This document shows positions 4,829 through 5,204 of a DNA stretch of 5,204 nt, piece by piece. Numbering within the stretch: the first letter of the stretch is position 1; each line of letters starts with the position of its first letter. The position numbers and the translations under genes were made by a program. The stretch is from positions 1 through 5,204 of the forward strand of contig CAUJFM010000398.1 of assembly GCA_963169595.1 (NCBI GenBank). The letters are read 5' to 3'. The DNA is from Bacteroidota bacterium. Lineage in GTDB: Bacteria; Bacteroidota; Bacteroidia; Flavobacteriales_F; PHOS-HE28. Below the pieces are notes generated by a model, which was not told the DNA's origin, did no database searches, and saw only the letters and a list, made by a program, of their open reading frames with translations.

Positions 4829-5204
4829 ACGCAGCGTCCGCATCTTCATCGACGACGACCCCGTACCGTTCGGCGAGTTCGAGCCGCCCGTGCGCTTCCT
4901 CTTCGACACCACGCGCCTGCCCGACGGACCGCACACGCTCAAGGTGGTGGCCCGCAGTACCAGCGGCGTGGAAGGCATCCGCACCATCCCCTTCGAGGTG
5001 CGCAACGGCCCGTCCATCGCCGTGCTCGGCCTCAAACCCGGCGAGGTGGTCGACGACCGCGTACCCATCACCATCAACGCCTACGGAAGTGAGCGCAAGG
5101 ACATGTTCATCGTCACCGGATCGGAGAACCCCAAGGGCATCCCCGCGTGGGTGTGGGCACTGGTGATCGCCTTCATCGGCTTCGCGCTGTTCTACTTCAC
5201 CCTC
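4818..5204 (+). CDS. Beta-rich soluble domain plus TM helix protein, probable oxidase-operon subunit (C-terminus cut by window edge)
   Basis: Open from the ATG at 4818 to the right edge: 129 codons with no stop, so incomplete. This ATG is the only one after the in-frame stop at 4755-4757, and it overlaps the preceding gene by 11 nt. No Shine-Dalgarno is visible. There is no signal peptide. Residues 1-100 alternate hydrophobic and polar residues in a beta-sandwich-like pattern, with phrases such as FDTTRLPDGPHTLKVVA and GLKPGEVVDDRVPITI that resemble Ig-like domains. GIPAWVWALVIAFIGFALFYFTL (about 107-129) is a clear TM helix beginning with a Pro-Trp-rich interface. I do not recognise a named family. 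Its position after a CcoO-like cytochrome suggests an assembly or structural subunit of the oxidase. A further domain, such as a periplasmic cytochrome, could follow the TM helix beyond the window. Confidence 0.75.
   Translation, partial: MASERSVRIFIDDDPVPFGEFEPPVRFLFDTTRLPDGPHTLKVVARSTSGVEGIRTIPFEVRNGPSIAVLGLKPGEVVDDRVPITINAYGSERKDMFIVTGSENPKGIPAWVWALVIAFIGFALFYFTL

Noticed and set aside
4513..5166. Plus-strand open frame of 217 codons across the two small genes
   Set aside because: Its product is dominated by Arg, Ser and Pro, the usual signature of an out-of-frame reading of GC-rich genes. The two overlapping shorter frames have signal/TM segments.

Overview
The window looks like chromosomal DNA from a GC-rich member of the Bacteroidetes, perhaps near Flavobacteriales; the genus cannot be named from the sequence. 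Three things suggest this. The only AT-rich stretch holds a perfect TAnnTTTG promoter element of the Bacteroidetes type. None of the starts has a Shine-Dalgarno sequence. The small palindromic repeats and the small His-rich protein beside a CzcA pump resemble arrangements I recall from that phylum. This assignment is inference.

Left half (1-3217, minus strand): a heavy-metal efflux unit transcribed leftwards. A 128-residue secreted or membrane-anchored His-rich protein (2831-3217) is followed after 119 nt by a CzcA/CusA-type RND pump (start at 2711). The pump runs off the left edge after 903 codons, so it has no stop codon in the window. The gap between the two genes carries two related GC-rich hairpins.

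Middle (3218-3467): a 250-nt divergent regulatory region. On the metal side it has a perfect 9-bp inverted repeat just upstream of the His-rich gene. On the other side it has a 40-nt stretch of about 22% GC, with two GATA-N4-TATC dyads exactly 20 bp apart that abut a TAnnTTTG element.

Right half (3468-5204, plus strand): a tightly packed operon of three genes with 4-nt and 11-nt overlaps. They are a membrane-anchored dihaem cytochrome c (a CcoO-like domain fused to a second class I cytochrome c domain), a small single-TM protein with an N-terminal CxxC, and a protein with a beta-rich soluble domain followed by a TM helix that runs off the right edge. The CcoO-like domain points to a respiratory haem-copper oxidase or nitric-oxide-reductase-type complex whose catalytic subunit would lie downstream. 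A heptamer-based dispersed palindrome is embedded in frame within the signal-peptide region of the second gene.

The most novel material is the unusual oxidase operon (fused dihaem subunit plus two small accessory membrane proteins), its dual-dyad promoter, and the palindrome domesticated into a coding sequence.
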